Of a stretch of DNA of 64,000 nucleotides, positions 27,329 to 36,842 are shown in pieces. The stretch comes from Anderseniella sp963700885. Its GTDB lineage: Bacteria; Pseudomonadota; Alphaproteobacteria; Rhizobiales; Aestuariivirgaceae. The stretch lies in NCBI GenBank assembly GCA_963700885.1, contig CAVOZJ010000020.1, positions 248,001-312,000 of the forward strand, in the 5' to 3' direction. Position numbers and translations under genes: made by a program. Numbering within the stretch: position 1 is the first letter of the stretch; each line of letters begins with the position of its first letter. The notes under the pieces are model-generated. The model ran no database searches, was not told where the DNA came from, and saw only the letters and a list, made by a program, of their open reading frames with translations.

Positions 27329-28889
27329 GACCCGGCTGCGATAAGGCGCGGTCCAGCTTTATGTTGTGGTTTGCCCGCAACTGCCGGTCAATGTCCGGTG
27401 GCAGATAATCAGGAAAATATCCCGACAGTATCTTGTCCTTGCGTGCCTGCGCTACCTTGACAACGTCCGGTTTTTTAGCCTCGTTCCATTCTTTGGGGCT
27501 CATACGATTTCCGACTTCCGGGTAGACGTAGTCTTTCTGCATCAGGTCAAGTGTTTGCCCGGAACCCAGATAGTGACCTGGACCTTGCGTGCAGACTTCA
27601 GTAATCACGTCGATGGACAAGGTTGCATCATTGACTTCGATGCCGCGGACATTGCGATTGACAGCGCCCAGCATGTCGTTGTCGATCAACAGGCTCTCCA
27701 GGCAAAATCCAAGCAGGGAAGCGTGCATTCCGGCTGATTCATAGAGCAGGTTAACACCGGACATGGCCGTAAGTGCTGCATTTACACCATGCTCGCACCC
27801 GGCCTGCATGTCGGGCAGCTTGCTGTCGGCCATACCGGCTGCCGAGCCGGTGGTAAGGTCATAGAACTGTCCCATTTGTGCGCAGGCCGACGAGATCAGT
27901 GCCTGCTCGCCGGAGCCACCTGACATCGCACCGGTGCGCAGGTCAGACACAAACGGCCAGGGTCCCCACAGGGCATAGGCACCGGGCTGAATCGCGTTCA
28001 CATAGGCCAGGCCGGCCAGACATTCCGCCACCGCCTGAACCACGGTTCCCGCCAGCGCTGCTGGCGAAGTTGCGCCCGCCTGGGCTGCCGACAGAAGCAG
28101 TACCGGCATGCCGCCGCGCACGGCAACTTCCAGGCACCGGCAGGCATCTTCTGCCCATTTCATCGGAGGCACCACGAAGCAGTTTGACTGGCTTACAAAA
28201 GGCCGTTCCCGCCATTTGGCCTCGCTGCCTGCCACAACGTGCAGCATCTCCAGGCATTCCCTGACATGGTCAGGGTCCACCATGGAGGTGCCGATATGCT
28301 TGGCAGTACCGGCAAGGCAGGCGTAAAGCGTGTTTACGTCAAGGTCACGCGGTTCGACCATGTCCCGGGCCACAATCGGGCGCTGGAAAAAGTGAATATG
28401 TTCGCATTTGTCCACGATGCGGGCAGCATCATAAAGGTCAACCAGCAGCGAATCGCGATACGACTCTGTCTCGGGTTCAACAATGTGCACCGCGGCACCG
28501 GCCGTGCCGAAATGAACGTTGGTGCCCCATGGTTCAAGGTCATACTTCGGGTCGCGGGCAAACAACGGAAACCGCCGCGCACAAATTGTCAGCGTGTCCT
28601 CGATCAGCGCACGCGGAAACCGCAATCGGCCATCGTCGCCAAGCGTGCAACCTTTTTCCGTCATCAGTTCAATGCACGACGGAATCGAGTTGCCAATGCC
28701 AACCGTTTCGAGAATCGTAAGGGCTGCCTCATTGATCTTTTCAAGCTCGCCCTGCTTGAGCGGTTTGTACTGGCCGCCTCTCATGCCGGGGCGAACGGCT
28801 GCTTCCTCAATCGGAATGGCGCGCGAGCGCATGGCCTTGCGAGCTTCGCGTCCGCCGCGGCGGCGGCTGGTATCTTCGGCAACAGACAT
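27312..28889 (-). CDS. MttB-family corrinoid methyltransferase (non-pyrrolysine), copy 1
   Basis: TIM-barrel methyltransferase of 525 residues of the trimethylamine methyltransferase family. Barrel landmarks: QGELEKINEAALTILETVGIG, SAAQAGATSPAALAGTVVQA, DSKLPDMQAGCEHGVNA and CTQGPGHYLGSGQT. There is no in-frame amber codon, so it belongs to the non-Pyl branch, whose characterised members demethylate glycine betaine, proline betaine or carnitine. The N-terminus is Arg-rich (SRRRGGREARKAMRSR). It is the most divergent of the three copies here. It leads an operon with the QueG-like protein, a homocysteine methyltransferase and a GFA protein, divergent from a LysR regulator. The substrate is not determined. 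Confidence 0.85.
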   Translation of the reverse strand: MSVAEDTSRRRGGREARKAMRSRAIPIEEAAVRPGMRGGQYKPLKQGELEKINEAALTILETVGIGNSIPSCIELMTEKGCTLGDDGRLRFPRALIEDTLTICARRFPLFARDPKYDLEPWGTNVHFGTAGAAVHIVEPETESYRDSLLVDLYDAARIVDKCEHIHFFQRPIVARDMVEPRDLDVNTLYACLAGTAKHIGTSMVDPDHVRECLEMLHVVAGSEAKWRERPFVSQSNCFVVPPMKWAEDACRCLEVAVRGGMPVLLLSAAQAGATSPAALAGTVVQAVAECLAGLAYVNAIQPGAYALWGPWPFVSDLRTGAMSGGSGEQALISSACAQMGQFYDLTTGSAAGMADSKLPDMQAGCEHGVNAALTAMSGVNLLYESAGMHASLLGFCLESLLIDNDMLGAVNRNVRGIEVNDATLSIDVITEVCTQGPGHYLGSGQTLDLMQKDYVYPEVGNRMSPKEWNEAKKPDVVKVAQARKDKILSGYFPDYLPPDIDRQLRANHNIKLDRALSQPGHARFA

Positions 28890-29079
28890 TCACGTTATTC
28901 CTGATCCTGGCTTGTACATTGCCGAGTGTGCGCGATTTCGCAAAACTTGGGAAGCGCATAGTTCTCATATGATGTTGAATACTATTCACCGTATTGAAGT
29001 GTTTTCCGGTTGATATTTGGCGATTTCGAAGTGATATTGCCAGTAATGAGCCCAATTTATGCCAACAGGGTGAATCGAC

Positions 29080-30012
29080 GTGACCAAACGAAACTTGCCG
29101 CCCTTGCGTGCATTGACTGCGTTTGAGGCGGCTGCCCGGCTGGGCAGTTTCCGGCATGCAGCGGATGAACTAGGTCTGACCAGATCCGCCATAAGTCATC
29201 AGATCAAGGCGCTGGAAGATGTGCTGGGTGTGGATTTGTTTTCACGCGACGGCAAGCGAGCCGAACTTTCAGGGCCAGGGTTGATTTACTTCCCCGCTGT
29301 CCGGGAGGCATTTGACCAGATCGAGAGCCAGACCCAGGTAATACGGCCGCGCGTGTCCAGCAACGAGTTGACCGTGCAGGTTTATGTAACGGTGGCGATG
29401 AAGTGGCTGCTGCCGCGTCTGCATGATTTTGAGAAACGTCATCCAAACATGCGCGTGCGGTTGTCCACATCGTATTTTCATTGGGATTTCGATGCAGACA
29501 ACGCAGATGTCGGTATCATTCTGGCTCGCAAACGCAACGACAATCACCATTATCGAAACCTGTTTCGCTCGCACCTGAAGCCGGTCTGTTCGCCGGAATA
29601 CCTTGCCCGTTTTGGCAACATAGCAACACCGCAGGACTTGTTGCGGCACAAGCTGCTTTATGTCTATTCGGCTGAGGAGGATTGGCGCGTGTGGCTGAAG
29701 GCAGCCGGTCTTGGCGAAACCAGGTTATCCGCCACCCTAGCCTTCGACAGTTATTTGCTGGCACAGGAGGCTGCGGTGGCAGGACAGGGCATCGCCATGA
29801 CTATTGGCCCTTATGCGCGTGACGAATTGGCTTCCGGCAGGCTGGTACAGCCGGTTGACCTGGAAGTTCCGCATCAGCACTGGTGGACTTTCGCGTGCCG
29901 CGCAACCGATCGTTTGCTGCCCAAGGTCAAGGTGTTTGAAGACTGGCTGATCGGACAGGTCGCCGAAGATCCTGAAATTCCAATTACGGCAACGGAGGCT
30001 GCAAGCGCATGA
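29080..30012 (+). CDS. LysR family transcriptional regulator, GcvA-like
   Basis: DNA-binding regulator of 310 residues. Helix-turn-helix at about residues 10-65 (LRALTAFEAAARLGSFRHAA, then GLTRSAISHQIKALED), then a periplasmic-binding-protein-like effector domain (about 95-300). The start is GTG behind AGGGTGA. It is divergent from the MttB-1 operon across 190 bases and its stop overlaps the start of MttB-2 (ATGA). This placement strongly suggests it controls both methyltransferase transcripts, with the methylated substrate or its product as effector. Confidence 0.88.
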   Translation: MTKRNLPPLRALTAFEAAARLGSFRHAADELGLTRSAISHQIKALEDVLGVDLFSRDGKRAELSGPGLIYFPAVREAFDQIESQTQVIRPRVSSNELTVQVYVTVAMKWLLPRLHDFEKRHPNMRVRLSTSYFHWDFDADNADVGIILARKRNDNHHYRNLFRSHLKPVCSPEYLARFGNIATPQDLLRHKLLYVYSAEEDWRVWLKAAGLGETRLSATLAFDSYLLAQEAAVAGQGIAMTIGPYARDELASGRLVQPVDLEVPHQHWWTFACRATDRLLPKVKVFEDWLIGQVAEDPEIPITATEAASA

Positions 30013-31577
30013 CCCAGGCAACGGACATGGAACCACGCAAGGCTCGCAGGCGTGGAGATGCCCGGCGTGCCGCTGCAGCAGGTGACGCAGGTCAGGCAGT
30101 GTTGGCGCAACAGGCAGCCGGTCAGGCGAAACTCCAGTTTGAACCAGCCAGGATTGTATCGGATGATGAACTGGAAAGCCTGCACCTTGCATCGCTTGAG
30201 GTTCTGGAAACCATCGGCATTGACATCATGCTGCCCGAAGCACGGGACTATTTTCTGAATGCCGGCGCCAGTATCGATGGCGAAAGGGTTTGCATTCCCG
30301 GTGACCTGATCATGCAGGCAATTTCGACAGTGCCTTCCGGGTTCGTTTTCCACGCGCGCAATCCCGCCAATTCATTGCAGCTCGGCAAAGGCTGGCTGGC
30401 ATTCGGTACTGTTGCGTCGGCACCGAATTCATCTGATCTTGAACGCGGTCGCCGTCCGGGCAACCTGGCGGATTTCCGGAATTTCCTGAAACTTGCCCAA
30501 AGCTTCAACTGCATTGACTTCATGTCCGGTTATCCGGTTGAGCCAATAGACGTTCACCCCTCTGTTCGTCATCTGGTGGCGCTGAAGGACATGGCGCTGA
30601 TGACTGACAAGCCGTTCCACGCTTATTCACTCGGACTGGAACGGATTCGTGATGGTATCGAGATTGCGCGGATTGCGCGTGGTGTTGACAGCCAACAACT
30701 GGAAACCGAGCCTTCGCTTTTCACCATCATCAACACCAACTCACCTTTGAAGATGGACGTGCCGATGTTGCAGGGGGTAATTGAAATGGCGCGCCGAAAT
30801 CAGATTGTCTGCATCACGCCGTTCACACTGTCGGGCGCCATGGCACCGGTCACGATCTCCGGTGCGCTGGTGCAGCAGAACGCCGAGGCGCTCGCAGGTA
30901 TTGCGCTCACTCAGCTTGTGCGCCACGGTGCGCCGGCTATCTATGGTGGATTTACATCCAATGTGGATATGAAATCAGGTGCGCCTGCCTTCGGTACGCC
31001 GGAGTATATGAAGGCAGCGATGGTCGGCGGGCAACTGGCTCGCCGCTATGACATGCCGTACCGCACATCCAATACCTGCGCCGCCAATGCGATTGATGCA
31101 CAAGCCGCCTATGAAAGCGTCTTTTCCCTGTGGGGTGCAACAATGGGCGGCGGCAATCTCGTGATGCACGGCGCGGGCTGGATGGAAGGCGGGCTTGTCG
31201 CGTCCTTCGAGAAATTCGTGCTTGATTGTGATCTGATACAGATGGTCAAATCGTTTTTGCAACCTCTTGATCTGACCCGTGAAGCGTTGGGACTTGAAGC
31301 AATGCGCGAGGTCGGGCCGGGCGGTCACTTTTTCGGATGTGCGCATACTATGGCAAGGTATGAAAGTGCGTTCTATTCACCGCTGATTTCTGACTGGCGC
31401 AATTTTGAGCAATGGCGGGAAACAGGTTCGCCACAGGCAAGCGACAAGGCGCAAGCCATTTTGAAACAGGTGCTGGGCTCCTATGAAAAGCCGGCTATTG
31501 ATTCTGCGGTGGAAGAAGAACTTGAAGCGTTTGTGGCCAGGCGCACCGAGGAAGGTGGCGCCCCGACCGACTTTTAG
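30009..31577 (+). CDS. MttB-family corrinoid methyltransferase (non-pyrrolysine), copy 2
   Basis: A 522-residue member of the MttB family. After an Arg/Ala-rich leader (PRKARRRGDARRAAAAG) come LHLASLEVLETIGIDI, the barrel motifs SGAMAPVTISGALVQQNAEA, KSGAPAFGTPEY, ANAIDAQAAYES and EVGPGGHFFGCAHT. There is no amber codon. It is closer to copy 3 than to copy 1. It would transfer a methyl group from a methylated amine to the Co(I) corrinoid protein. Translation is coupled to the LysR gene (ATGA overlap), and a DsbA/GST-kappa-like gene follows after 28 bases. Confidence 0.87.
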   Translation: MTQATDMEPRKARRRGDARRAAAAGDAGQAVLAQQAAGQAKLQFEPARIVSDDELESLHLASLEVLETIGIDIMLPEARDYFLNAGASIDGERVCIPGDLIMQAISTVPSGFVFHARNPANSLQLGKGWLAFGTVASAPNSSDLERGRRPGNLADFRNFLKLAQSFNCIDFMSGYPVEPIDVHPSVRHLVALKDMALMTDKPFHAYSLGLERIRDGIEIARIARGVDSQQLETEPSLFTIINTNSPLKMDVPMLQGVIEMARRNQIVCITPFTLSGAMAPVTISGALVQQNAEALAGIALTQLVRHGAPAIYGGFTSNVDMKSGAPAFGTPEYMKAAMVGGQLARRYDMPYRTSNTCAANAIDAQAAYESVFSLWGATMGGGNLVMHGAGWMEGGLVASFEKFVLDCDLIQMVKSFLQPLDLTREALGLEAMREVGPGGHFFGCAHTMARYESAFYSPLISDWRNFEQWRETGSPQASDKAQAILKQVLGSYEKPAIDSAVEEELEAFVARRTEEGGAPTDF

Positions 31578-31605
31578 TGTAGCCGCCTGAGGGGACTCCG
31601 AAACT

Positions 31606-32217
31606 ATGAAAACTATCGACTACTACTATTCTACCCGGTCAAATTTCACATTGCTCGGCGCTGGCAGGCTGAATGCACTGGCAACCAAATACAACCGTCG
31701 GGTCCTGCACCGGCCAATCCTGTTGTCGCTGACAATGAAGCCGCTGAAGTCGACACCCTTCCACAAGCGTCCGGCCATATTGCGTAACTATGCCATGCAC
31801 GATGCGCTTCGCACGGCGGCCCATCTGGGAATTCCCCTGTTACGCGAACCGGTGCATCACATGGGACCGGTGGAACTGCCGTCAGGCATCGTTATTGCCG
31901 GGCAGAACGCGGTGTTGCGCGGCGAGGAGGGCAACATCGATGAATTGAGCCAGAAGGTACTCGAAGCGCTGTGGTTGCATGATCGCGATATTGCCGATGA
32001 AACAGTTGTTGCAGAACTGGTCGAGGCTTCAGGTTTCAGGGACGCCGGCAAACTCATCTCCGAAGCCATGTCCGATGGCACGCAAGCTGAACTGATGCGC
32101 AACTGTACCGAGGCCGTCATTCGAGGTGTTATTGGCGCGCCGACTTATTTCGTGGACGAAGAGATGTTCTATGGCCAGGACCGGCTGGATTACCTGGAAC
32201 GGGCGCTGGCTGGATAG
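31606..32217 (+). CDS. DsbA-like / 2-hydroxychromene-2-carboxylate isomerase family protein
   Basis: Thioredoxin-fold protein of 203 residues. The opening IDYYYSTRSNFTLLGAGRL with a Ser/Thr instead of a CxxC pair, and the C-terminal GVIGAPTYFVDEEMFYGQDRLDYLE, are those of the HCCA isomerase / kappa-class glutathione transferase family. Such enzymes use glutathione to isomerise or conjugate substrates. It follows MttB-2 in the same direction with a good GAGGGGACT site, so it may act on the demethylated product. The last 28 bases overlap the convergent PEP-mutase-like gene. Confidence 0.8.
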   Translation: MKTIDYYYSTRSNFTLLGAGRLNALATKYNRRVLHRPILLSLTMKPLKSTPFHKRPAILRNYAMHDALRTAAHLGIPLLREPVHHMGPVELPSGIVIAGQNAVLRGEEGNIDELSQKVLEALWLHDRDIADETVVAELVEASGFRDAGKLISEAMSDGTQAELMRNCTEAVIRGVIGAPTYFVDEEMFYGQDRLDYLERALAG

Positions 32218-33062
32218 CCTTTCCGCTGTCTTGCTGTTTCCAGCAGGTCTTCGATGTCGGCAAAACTGGCGGCGTACTGGGCATACTCGAATGTGCCCTT
32301 GTCACGCACTTCGCGGGCGGCCTGCAGGAAGCCGCCAATTGCGGCCCGTGCAAATGACGAGCCCGTTGAAACGCGCCTGACACCGCACGCCAGCAAATCC
32401 GCCACGGTGAAATGCGAGGCCGCCGTTCCAATCACGACGTTGACCGGTTTTGTAACGGCTTCACATACTCGCTCGATGTCTTCAATGGAACCCAGCCCCG
32501 GGGCATAGAGAACGTCTGCTCCGGCGGCTTCATACGCAATCAGGCGTGAGATTGTATCGTCAAGATCAGGGCGCCCGTGCAGGAAGTTTTCTGCGCGTGC
32601 TGTCAGCATGAAGGGCCGCTTGAGCGAGTGGCTAGCTTCCGCCGCAGCGGTGATGCGTTCCACTGAATGAGCAAAGTCAAATATCGGCCGCTCTGATTTG
32701 CCGGTGGTATCTTCTATGGTGCAGCCGCAAAGGCCGGCGCCTGCGGCCTGGCGAATGGTTTCGGCCACGGTTTCAGGTTTGGCACCGAATCCGTTTTCAA
32801 GGTCGGCTGACACGGGAAGAGAGGTGGCTTTCACCATGGCGGCACAGTGTACAAGTGCTTCCTTCCGGCCAACCTCGCCAGGCCAGTCCCGTTTGCCAAC
32901 CGTGAAGGCGTATCCGGCGCTGGTTGTTGCAATGGCCTTGAATCCCATTGCCTGCAACATCCGTGCTGATCCAGTATCCCACGCGTTGGGCAAAATAAGG
33001 ATCTCATCTTCGCGGCCATGCAGCTGCTGGAAGTATTCCGCCTTTTGCCTGGTCAGTGACAT
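32190..33062 (-). CDS. Isocitrate lyase / PEP mutase family protein
   Basis: A 290-residue barrel protein of the PEP mutase/isocitrate lyase superfamily. Seen: NAWDTGSARMLQAMGFKAIATTSAG at the N-terminus, PVSADLENGFG with the metal-binding Asp/Glu, AGAGLCGCTIEDTTG and GADVLYAPGL. The long lyase motif KKCGH of isocitrate lyase is absent. Members include oxaloacetate decarboxylase, 2-methylisocitrate lyase and phosphonopyruvate hydrolase; I cannot choose. The ATG at 33062 follows GGGAGGTC; the longer frame to 33164 runs into repeat B and is unlikely. It overlaps the preceding gene tail to tail by 28 bases. Confidence 0.82.
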   Translation of the reverse strand: MSLTRQKAEYFQQLHGREDEILILPNAWDTGSARMLQAMGFKAIATTSAGYAFTVGKRDWPGEVGRKEALVHCAAMVKATSLPVSADLENGFGAKPETVAETIRQAAGAGLCGCTIEDTTGKSERPIFDFAHSVERITAAAEASHSLKRPFMLTARAENFLHGRPDLDDTISRLIAYEAAGADVLYAPGLGSIEDIERVCEAVTKPVNVVIGTAASHFTVADLLACGVRRVSTGSSFARAAIGGFLQAAREVRDKGTFEYAQYAASFADIEDLLETARQRKGYPASARSR

Positions 33063-33154
33063 GCCGTGACCTCCCGTGCAATTTCGCTGCCCTGATGTTG
33101 ATCCTGACAGGAATTGTGCCGCGTGCAAGAGGTCAAATGAGCGTCTTTGAGCGT

Positions 33155-33235
33155 AGAGCAACATGGTTTTACTTTAACCCATGCTGCTCTATCACATTGG
33201 AAACGATCAGGTTTATGACTTTTGGCTGGATCAGC
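33155..33235 (+). repeat. Dispersed intergenic repeat, copy B
   Basis: Reads AGAGCAACATGGTTTTACTT, then GCTGCTCTATCACATTGGAA, then CAGGTTTATGACTTTTGG and GGCTGGATCAGCC. It matches copies A (15413-15497, minus strand) and C (46580-46660). The last bases overlap the stop codon of the RACo gene, and GGCTG-GAT-CAGCC forms a small stem. It could serve as a terminator or stabilising element for the convergent or flanking transcripts. Confidence 0.75.
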
Positions 33236-35276
33236 CGCGCCGTCTTCGGCGCCGTTCGCGGCCATCGCCGCCGTCGGCTCCAACCGGTGTAATGTCCCTG
33301 GCTTGCGGTAAATCCACGACAGATGCCAGGTTTGGGAAAAGCGCTGTTTTGTGGGGGATGGCCATGGCTTCAATGAAGTGCTGCTGGAATTTGGGTTCTA
33401 CAGCCGTTTCGATCTTCTCAATGCGCCGCACCACTTCTTCGATTTCGTCGCGGCCACCGGTGTTCAGCAGGGCAATGCGTGCGCCGGTGCCGGCGGCATT
33501 GCCGGCCGAGTGGACATGGGCAAGGTCGCAATCGGGTATCAGTCCGAGGATCATGGCATATTTTACATCTATGTGGCTGCCAAAGGCACCTGCCAGACGG
33601 ATCGTGTCGACTTTGTCCAGTTCCAGCTTGTCCATCAACAGTTGAACCCCTGCATAAAGCGCTGCCTTGGCGAGTTGAATGGCACGTACATCATTCTGAG
33701 TGATGGATATAAGCGGTTCGCCCTCACGAATAACGTAGGCAAAAGTGCGTCCTGTCTGTATTACGCGCGGTGAAACAGCAGCCTTGGCGCCATCAAACAG
33801 CCCGTCCTGGTTTATGACACCGGACAAGTAGAGCTCCGCAACTGCTTCGATGATGGCAGATCCGCACACACCGGTTACACCGATTGATGCAATTTCGTCC
33901 TCAAATCCGGCTTCATCAGACCACAAGTCACAACCAAGCACTTTGAAGCGCGGTTCCAAGGTATCGGGATCTATCCGCAGGCGCTCAATGGCGCCGGGAG
34001 CAGCTCGCTGGCCGCATGATATCTGCGCGCCTTCGAAAGCAGGGCCGGTGGGTGATGAGCAAGCCAGCAGGCGATCCTTGTTGCCGAGGACGATTTCCGC
34101 ATTGGTGCCGACATCGACAATAAGCATTATCCTGTCCGACAGATGCGGGCTTTCGGATAATACGACGCCCGCAGTATCCGCACCGACGTGGCCTGCTATG
34201 CAAGGCAGAACATAGACATAAGCGCCATTGTTGAGCTCCAGGTCAAACTCACGTGCAGGACGGGTGACGGGAAGCCCGGTGGCGAGCGCAAACGGCGCTC
34301 CACCCAGTTCAATCGGGTCGATTTCCAGCATCAGGTGATGCATCACCGGGTTGCCAACCAGGACAATTTCGAGAATGTCGGACAAATCAATATCAGCTTC
34401 AGCGGCGACCTGGCGGGCCAGCTCATTGAGAGCTTCACGCACAACGGCCGTCATTTCCTTGTCGCCACCGGGATTCATCATCACATAGGAGACCCGGCTC
34501 ATCAGGTCCTCACCAAACCGGATTTGCGGGTTCATCAGACCTGCAGACGCTTTGATTTCGCCCGTGGAAAGGTTGCACAAATGGGCTGCAATGGTGGTGG
34601 ATCCGACATCAACCGCCATCCCGTACGAACGATCATGAAAGCCGGGCCAGATCGCTGTAATCCGGGCAACCCTGCTTGCCATCCGGTTGTGGACAGCGAC
34701 GGTTATTCGCCATTCGCCTTTGCGAAGTGCCACCTGCAAAGCCTGCATGATCGCCAGATCACACGTGACATTGTCGATACCCCACTGGGCTTTCAGGGCG
34801 TTGTAAACCCGTTCCATGTCGGAGGAGGGATGATGCATGTCCGGTTCATCGACGACGAGGTAGTAGAGCTTGGTGACCGGATCCAGTTTGATGTCACGTA
34901 CTTCAGCACGTTTTCGGACGACCTGTTTGTGAACCTGGCTTTCCGGTGGCACATCCACCACACAGTCACCCTGCATCAGCGTCTGACAGGATAGTCTGCG
35001 ATCAGCGTTCAGGCCGCGCTTTTCGTTGTAGCGGATTTCGACGCTGGTAACCGGACCAAGATTTTCCGGTTTCGCAGTGATGCCATGTTTGGCGAAGTCG
35101 CCAATGGAAGGCGTAACCTGGCAGCGCCCGCAAATGGCACGGCCGCCGCACACACTGTCTATGTCTACACCAAGTGCGCGAGCAGCCTGCAGGACCGGGG
35201 TGCCCAGTGGAAAGCGGCCACGCTTGCCGGATGGCGTAAAAACTATAAGAGCGTCGCTGCGTTCGCCATCTGCCAT
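33231..35276 (-). CDS. RACo-type corrinoid activator (2Fe-2S plus ASKHA ATPase, DUF4445)
   Basis: ATP-dependent reductive activator of corrinoid proteins, 681 residues. A plant-type [2Fe-2S] domain (C43-x5-C49-x2-C52 and C97) is followed by a linker and a large ASKHA ATPase domain with MAVDVGSTTIAAHLCNLSTG, IVDVGTNAEIVLGNKDRLL, SPTGPAFEG and IRLAGAFGSHID. Homologues re-reduce inactive Co(II) to Co(I) so that methyl transfer can resume. It ends in DGRERRRRRRG, a basic tail outside the fold. It is the last gene of the metF operon. Co(I) oxidises easily in air, so such a protein is expected to be essential for this system in an aerobe. Confidence 0.9.
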   Translation of the reverse strand: MADGERSDALIVFTPSGKRGRFPLGTPVLQAARALGVDIDSVCGGRAICGRCQVTPSIGDFAKHGITAKPENLGPVTSVEIRYNEKRGLNADRRLSCQTLMQGDCVVDVPPESQVHKQVVRKRAEVRDIKLDPVTKLYYLVVDEPDMHHPSSDMERVYNALKAQWGIDNVTCDLAIMQALQVALRKGEWRITVAVHNRMASRVARITAIWPGFHDRSYGMAVDVGSTTIAAHLCNLSTGEIKASAGLMNPQIRFGEDLMSRVSYVMMNPGGDKEMTAVVREALNELARQVAAEADIDLSDILEIVLVGNPVMHHLMLEIDPIELGGAPFALATGLPVTRPAREFDLELNNGAYVYVLPCIAGHVGADTAGVVLSESPHLSDRIMLIVDVGTNAEIVLGNKDRLLACSSPTGPAFEGAQISCGQRAAPGAIERLRIDPDTLEPRFKVLGCDLWSDEAGFEDEIASIGVTGVCGSAIIEAVAELYLSGVINQDGLFDGAKAAVSPRVIQTGRTFAYVIREGEPLISITQNDVRAIQLAKAALYAGVQLLMDKLELDKVDTIRLAGAFGSHIDVKYAMILGLIPDCDLAHVHSAGNAAGTGARIALLNTGGRDEIEEVVRRIEKIETAVEPKFQQHFIEAMAIPHKTALFPNLASVVDLPQARDITPVGADGGDGRERRRRRRG

Positions 35277-35300
35277 TGCGGTGTCCGTTCCCAGTTACTG

Positions 35301-36362
35301 TTACGCTCTGCGCCGCCTGCGACCTTCCCGATCACCACGTGCCCCCTGTGACGCGTTGGCGCTGGCAGGGGGTTTGTTGAACCTGATCCAGTTACCACCT
35401 GAGGCATCATTGTCCATCAGGAAATCCGCCGCCTTGATGGCTTCAATTTCCCTTGATGGTGTAGCTTTCGTAGAGCCAAGACCGATCAGCGGCACCAGCG
35501 CGTCCATGTCAATTCCATCCGGTATCACGATTCCCATGGCGGCAAGAGCCGCCAGGCGTTCTTGTATTTTCTGCGGTATAGCGGCTGCCTGCACGGGGTT
35601 CATGATGGCTGAGGTCATTCCGGCGGCGGCAGCCATTGGCAGGAAGGCATTGTTGATTCCATGCCTGTTTGGCAAGCCAAACGAAATATTCGAAGCGCCG
35701 CAGGTGGTGTTGACGCCGAGTTCTTCGCGTAAACGGCGCACAAGTGCAAATACCTGAAGGCCGGCAGTCCCCATGGCTCCGACTGGCATCACCAGCGGAT
35801 CGACCACAATGTCATGAGCCGGAATGCCAAAATCGGCTGCCCGCTCGACTATCTTCCTTGCGACAGCAAAACGGACGTCCGGATCTTCCGAGATGCCGGT
35901 ATCGTCATTGGAAATAGCCACCACCGGCACGTCATACTTTTTGACCAGTGGCAGTATGGCCTCCAGGCGTTCTTCCTCCCCGGTAACCGAATTCAACAAC
36001 GGTCGGCCCTGACAGGTTTCCAGGCCTGCCATCAACGCGGCCGGAACACTTGAATCGATGCTCAACGGGACGTCGACGAGACCTTGAACAAGTTCAATCA
36101 TTTTCCGCATCAGGGGTGGTTCGGTCTCGTTCGGATTCGGGTTTGAGTTGTAGACGACGCCCGCGTTAACATCGAGCACCGTGGCCCCGCACGCGACCTG
36201 CGCCAGTGCATCCTTCTCAACCGTCGAGAAATCTCCCGCTTCCAGTTCTGCCGCCAGCTTCTTGCGACCGGTTGGATTGATACGTTCTCCGATAACGCAA
36301 AACGGCTGGTCGAAACCAATAATGACTTCTTTGGTGGCCGAAGCTATAAGTGTGCGGGTCAT
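35301..36362 (-). CDS. Methyltetrahydrofolate:corrinoid methyltransferase (MeTr/MtgA-like)
   Basis: Pterin-binding TIM-barrel methyltransferase, 353 residues. Motifs: CVIGERINPTGRKKLAAEL, GATVLDVNAGV, PLSIDSSVPAALMAGL, LLNSVTGEEERL, VAISNDDTG and CGASNISFGLPNRHGIN. This is the AcsE/MtgA/MtvA type that moves the methyl group between corrinoid Co and N5 of tetrahydrofolate. Here it should take methyl groups off the corrinoid protein to form methyl-THF, the substrate of the MetF encoded upstream. The C-terminal 15 residues (ARGDREGRRRRRA) are a basic tail. The start follows GGAAGGA; 24 bases separate it from the RACo gene. Confidence 0.91.
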   Translation of the reverse strand: MTRTLIASATKEVIIGFDQPFCVIGERINPTGRKKLAAELEAGDFSTVEKDALAQVACGATVLDVNAGVVYNSNPNPNETEPPLMRKMIELVQGLVDVPLSIDSSVPAALMAGLETCQGRPLLNSVTGEEERLEAILPLVKKYDVPVVAISNDDTGISEDPDVRFAVARKIVERAADFGIPAHDIVVDPLVMPVGAMGTAGLQVFALVRRLREELGVNTTCGASNISFGLPNRHGINNAFLPMAAAAGMTSAIMNPVQAAAIPQKIQERLAALAAMGIVIPDGIDMDALVPLIGLGSTKATPSREIEAIKAADFLMDNDASGGNWIRFNKPPASANASQGARGDREGRRRRRA

Positions 36363-36429
36363 TTTCGAGGCGTCCTTCCAGAGCGCGGATTACTTTGAAG
36401 AAACAGAAGTCGGGCGATAAGTTTCCAGG

Positions 36430-36726
36430 TCAGGCGGTGCCACCAGAGGCAGTAAGCGCCTTGATGCGGTTGCGGTCATAATCAGTTGCCAGTTGCTCAA
36501 CTGTCCTGTTTACAACTGCCAGCAGATCATCATCGCAGTCAATCGGATCGGATTTGCGCCACTGGTCCAGGTACTCACCGGACTTATCGGCACCTGAGCG
36601 TATTGCGGCCATATCGATGGCCTCCTGAAATCGCTCGGGCAGCATTTTCTTTTCCGCCTTGCGGCCAGCTCTGGCCGTTACTTGTGAAGGAACATCGCGC
36701 CAGTAGGTGATGATGATTTGAGGCAT
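36430..36726 (-). CDS. Small protein of the Virulence_fact (PF13769-type) family
   Basis: A 98-residue cytoplasmic protein opening with IIITYWRDVPSQVTARAG and containing RFQEAIDMAAIRSG and LDQWRKSDP. I recognise it as the short family annotated virulence factor in alphaproteobacteria, usually found next to metF and corrinoid-related genes. The name is historical and its function is unknown. Position between metF and the MeTr gene, in one operon, suggests a part in folate or corrinoid C1 transfer. Confidence 0.75.
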   Translation of the reverse strand: MPQIIITYWRDVPSQVTARAGRKAEKKMLPERFQEAIDMAAIRSGADKSGEYLDQWRKSDPIDCDDDLLAVVNRTVEQLATDYDRNRIKALTASGGTA

Positions 36727-36842
36727 GTTTTGCGGTCAGCCTTTCAGGTCGGGGCTTTTCGTTGATCCAGATATAGGCGCGGGTGCGCCCGGACACTGCA
36801 GATTTTGCGACAAGCACATGTGCAAAACCGACTGCAACACGT

